Part shown: positions 60,254 to 64,000 of the stretch, piece by piece
How the letters are laid out: every line of letters starts with the position of its first letter
Position numbering within the stretch: the first letter of the stretch is position 1
DNA from: Ceratodon purpureus
Taxonomy: Eukaryota > Streptophyta > Bryopsida > Pseudoditrichales > Ditrichaceae
NCBI GenBank assembly: GCA_014871385.1
Contig: CM026427.1
Span: 16,252,930-16,316,929, forward strand
Length of the DNA stretch: 64,000 bases
Direction of reading: 5' to 3'
The notes under the pieces: model-generated
Databases searched by the model: none
What the model saw: only the letters and a program-made list of their open reading frames with translations
What the model was told of the DNA's origin: nothing
Position numbers and translations under genes: made by a program

Positions 60254-61555
60254 CAGTCAAACCTCGATAAGTGTTACCTCGATAAGTGTTAAAACTCTAT
60301 ATGTGATACGGAGATTTCTGCTCCCTTAAAATTAACACTAAGGATTGTTATGTGTTAAGTGTTATGTAATGTTGTGCTCCCGACTTTGTTAATTTTACCT
60401 CGATAAGTGATAACTTTCTAAAAAAGGACTTTTGTAAAAACCATAGTTTGGAGGGAGATAACTTTGAGGTCAAGTGATAGTTTCTAGATGCAAAGTAACC
60501 CTCAGAAGTTCATTTTAGAAACAAATTGATTGGTACATGTATTTTTAAGATCAAAAAGTAAAAGATCATATATTTTAAGCTCATGAAAGGAAAGATGATT
60601 GTACTTTTAAGTTAATAAACTTAAAAGTAATATGCGATCAGGCAAAGTGGCAAAGATGTAAAAAGTGTCCAAATACAACTAGTCGTTTTCAGTCTATGGA
60701 TGCAGGAATCATTGCATCATTCAAAGCTCCATACAGGAATTTATTAATTCAATATCAAATAGATTGTATTTCAACTGGCAAGAGTTTTGAGAATGATGTG
60801 TACCAAGTTGTGACCATGCTTGAGAAGGCTTGGCGTAACGAAGTGACTCCAACAACAATTTAGAATTGTTAGAGACACACTGGAATTCTTTCAGTTCTTG
60901 TGGAAAATGAAGTCATTCAAGAGCAACAAATGAAAGATATAGAGGAGGTTGATGTTGTATTAGAACAACCACGTTTGATATCCTCTGAGACTGAGACTCT
61001 TTATATGGATGTTCAAGAGTATTTAAATTATGAGTTTGATTTTGATTTGAATAACCCTTATCAGCCCACTGATGAAGAAATTACTGAAGTGCTTTTAACC
61101 CAACAACAAAGTAGTTAGCACAAAGATATTGAAGATCTCAATGAAGCTAATCCTCGCAATATAGTAAAAGAAGTTGTCAGCTTTAAAGATGTAAGTAGTG
61201 CTCTTCAATTTGTGAATAAGTTTTTGGAGCAAAGACCTAATGACACCATGTTATCCATTAGAAATATTGAAGCATTAGAAAATGAAGTGGGATCTTGGCG
61301 CATTGCACAATCTCACCAAAATACTATTGATTCATTCTTACAACGCACTTAGATAAACAATGAATCAATGTTTTGTAATTTCATCCATTTTTTCTATAAA
61401 TGTTATGTATTTACTTTTTTAATTACTCTAACTGTTATTTTTTATAAGTGTTACAAATCATCGGCATGACCATCAATAAGTGTTTAGTGTTACTATTCCC
61501 TAAGTGTTAACAAAAAATATGCTTACAACTGTTAACACTTATTGAAGTTTGATTG
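60254..61555 (+). mobile_element. Degenerate pogo-like (Tc1/mariner superfamily) DNA transposon
   Basis: The left end reads CAGTCAAACCTCGATAAGTG and the right end is its diverged inverse (CACTTATTGAAGTTTGATTG), each flanked by TA, the pogo/Tigger target duplication. Subterminal copies of CTCGATAAGTG occur near the left end. Inside, the frame from about 60696 reads MDAGIIASFKAPYRNLL and, later, EKAWRNEVTPTTI, matching the C-terminal DDE region of pogo transposases (QPLDxGII...SFK, AWxxVTPxTIRNCF). It hits TAG at 60861. A further open piece (60900-61118) and a segment near 61190-61310 (FLEQRPNDTM, NIEALENEV) match the transposase tail. The DNA-binding N-terminus and first catalytic Asp residues are missing, so it is a dead, internally deleted copy. 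Confidence 0.85.
60696..60863 (+). pseudogene. Pogo-like transposase fragment (DDE C-terminal part)
   Basis: Conserved core DAGIIASFK and AWRNEVTPTTI followed by in-frame TAG at 60861-60863 and another stop three codons later. The Asp in MDAGII is the likely third acidic catalytic residue (usually in QPLD). It is not functional. Confidence 0.8.
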
Positions 61556-64000
61556 TATGCTAAAAGTGTATTTTTAACATATTCTTTTATGTTTTATCTT
61601 CTTATATTTTAGATAATTTTCTCTCTGTAAATTATGTTTTCGATATTTTTATGTTTTATGTTTGATACAAAATAAACTACCTTCAAAAGAACCAAAAACT
61701 CATAATTTTTGCTACAAAAATGTATGCAGCCTTCAAGAACATATCAATCAACTTTCAATTCAAGTTAATTTAGGGAAAATATATTTCAGACCATTGGTTA
61801 TAGGCTAAAATTCAAACCAAATGACTGAAATCCATATAGTAATGGAAAAAAATTAAATAAAAATAAAAATCTATGTATATTAGATTTTGAAAAAAAAAAA
61901 ATGTTATGATAATAGGTTTAGAACATGGCTATAATAATTCATATAAAACATGGATGAACGTATATACATTGAGTTAATATAAGATTTTGTCTAATAGCAT
62001 CTTAATTTGTCATTATGGAAATATGGAAATTCATCAATAATCAAAATTAATAAATAAAATAATACTTGGTAATTCAAGATCATATGCATTGGCAGGTTGT
62101 TCAAATCCTATTTTAGCAAATATTTTATGATTGGTGTACATCGAACTTAAAGCACATATTCTAACCTTGAATCAATAAAGTTACTAAAACACCAATGCTA
62201 TTTTTTTTACTTATATATTTATGTACATAAAACAATGTTACACAAACTTCTTCTTTCTCATGCCCCAAATGTAAAGGTGAATTTTATTTGAATCATATTA
62301 CATGAACATTTTCAAATCTTACATTTATATTCATGATTTATTGAATTTTCACAATTCATACATTAGATCACGTTGGATTAAAAAGTCATATATTAATTAA
62401 AACTTTGAAAATTTATGAAACAAAATTTCATTTTATTTTAAATTTAAATAAAAACTTTTAAAAAATGAAAAAATTGACATCTATTTCAACAACTATACTA
62501 CAAAAGTTATATATTTTTTTAAAACAGCTATTAATTTTTATAATGCCTAAAATTAAATAGAATAATTTTATTTTTTTCCCTTACTGTAATCTTTTGAATT
62601 TTTTATTATTTAAAAATATTGACTTACTTCAAATTTTATGTTATTAAAAATGTAACAAATCAATATAGTTTACCATTATATTTAGAAATCAAAACCTTCA
62701 TTTAATCCTAAATATCATATTATACTGAAACAAAATGTTTTAAACAAAAATAATGTTGATCATGTTTTACTATCTTTAATGAAATATATATACTTATATA
62801 ATAATTATTAGCTCTTCAAACATGCTTACAAAGTTTTCCAATATATACTGCATATTTCTTCACCTTTTCTGATGCAATGTTCTGAAACCAAACATCACAA
62901 CAACTAGGATATATTGCCAAAATTTGTTGTTACTTCAAGTCCATGAACAATTTTCCGATGGTATCATACAAATGATGCCGTTGCATATGTCCCATCTGTG
63001 GATGTTCTCATTGCAAATATATTACCAAACACATGACAAGCTATTGCATGATGGTGCAACACTAACAACCGACATCAGAAGGTGCACAAAACATTGTTCA
63101 ATCATCTTGTCTATTGATGAAAAATAACTTATTGCAATACGCTTTATAAAAATGGCAAGTATGTCTACCTTAAGTAGATATTTTGTATGTAGATAAAGCA
63201 ATTGGAAATTTCCACAACAATAAATGTTAAAGTTGTTAAAGCACCACTTGAAGCCATTAGTGTATATTGATTGCAAACTACAATTTGATTAATGGTTTAC
63301 ATTTTTTGAAGTTATTGATGCACATACAATCAATTTAAAATCCAATATTTATAAATTTAATTCAATAATAAAAAGAAACAGTTAAGATAAAACTAAATAA
63401 GTTGCTCAAACATAGGAGTAATGGTATTAAAACAAATTGACCATTGTACAGCAAATTTGATGCTTTGATAATTGTACTAATTATAATCACATGAAACTAA
63501 ATAAAACAATAATGTAAGATGGTACAATAAAAGTATTGTTATAATTCATATACTATAATTTTATAAATTTTTAGACTCTAATTAAAAATTTGAAATCTTG
63601 TCATTTATTTTTTTAGTTTTAAAATAAAATAAAATTAATTTAATTTTTTTAATGAGTTGATAGAAAATTTTAAAAATTTCAAATAACAATTTAAAGTTAA
63701 AATTTTTAATAATATTTGAAGGATTTTTTTAAGAATTAATTTTTTTTTAGAAACTTGATTTAATTATCAAACTTTAATATTTAATGTATTTAAAATAACT
63801 ATCATTTTGTAGGATGCTCAAATTGAACACAAGTAAAAGAAATTGTATCATTATCCAAATACATAGAAAATTTGAATTTTCAACTATTCAAAAATATATA
63901 TTTACATTCATATTTTCTACATGATAAAGGATAAATGGGTCCTCTAAGTAAATTATCCAAAATATAAACGCCACAAAATTGTTAATATTGAGATTTTGAA
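61556..64000. other. Very AT-rich gene-free DNA
   Basis: No gene, RNA or repeat family is recognised. Long A/T runs and short chance frames only (for example 62924-63127 and 63022-63276 on opposite strands). Confidence 0.65.

Noticed and set aside
61556-64000. Possible CRISPR-like or regularly spaced repeats in the AT-rich tail
   Set aside because: Only irregular A/T runs; no repeated unit with constant spacing, and the genome is eukaryotic.

Overview
This is nuclear DNA of a land plant, most likely a bryophyte. Spliced genes with short GT-AG introns encode plant-type families: a BURP protein, a full-size PDR/ABCG transporter, a UTR1-like nucleotide-sugar transporter, a chloroplast DUF4079 protein, a GDSL lipase and S-like RNases. 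A VWA protein resembling animal alpha2-delta subunits, and the AT-rich repeat islands between gene clusters, suggest a moss or liverwort. That lineage call is inference. Exon chains were built by hand from splice sites and frame. Every full-length model below sums to a whole number of codons.

Layout. (1) 0.4-4.3 kb, plus strand: the 3' part of a BURP gene, then a complete formiminotransferase-like gene. (2) 4.4-19.7 kb is an AT-rich accessory island. It holds a decayed transposon-type DUF7869 gene (minus, 6.7-9.95 kb) and a same-strand run of captured host-gene pieces: a PDH-E2 exon, three 3-ketoacyl-CoA thiolase exons and a divergent ubiquitin. An intact three-exon gene of 412 residues follows, which looks like a TET/JBP-family 2OG-Fe(II) oxygenase. 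(3) 19.9-23.0 kb: an eight-exon type I membrane VWA protein. (4) 23.5-24.9 kb: an LRR-like protein (minus), the distant copy of a family found again at 38-46 kb. A U6 snRNA gene (minus) lies at 25.2-25.3 kb. (5) 25.8-27.9 kb: a GDSL esterase/lipase (minus). (6) 29.5-31.3 kb: a DUF4079 membrane protein (plus). (7) 32.3-37.1 kb: two divergently transcribed RNase T2 genes. (8) 37.6-46.1 kb: a tandem triplication of the LRR-like gene with its flanks. (9) 47.1-54.3 kb: a 20-exon, 1488-residue PDR transporter (minus). (10) 57.4-59.8 kb: a UTR1-like UDP-galactose/UDP-glucose transporter (minus). (11) 60.2-64 kb is AT-rich and starts with a degenerate pogo-like DNA transposon with TIRs and a TA target duplication.

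Most genes are independent housekeeping, secretory or transport genes rather than a pathway. The least ordinary part is the island at 6.7-15 kb, where transposon remains, host-gene fragments and an intact TET/JBP-like gene sit together. Other notable points are the tandem LRR-like array, an acidic substitution at the catalytic Glu of the PDR transporter's first ATPase site, and a GC-AG intron in the same gene.
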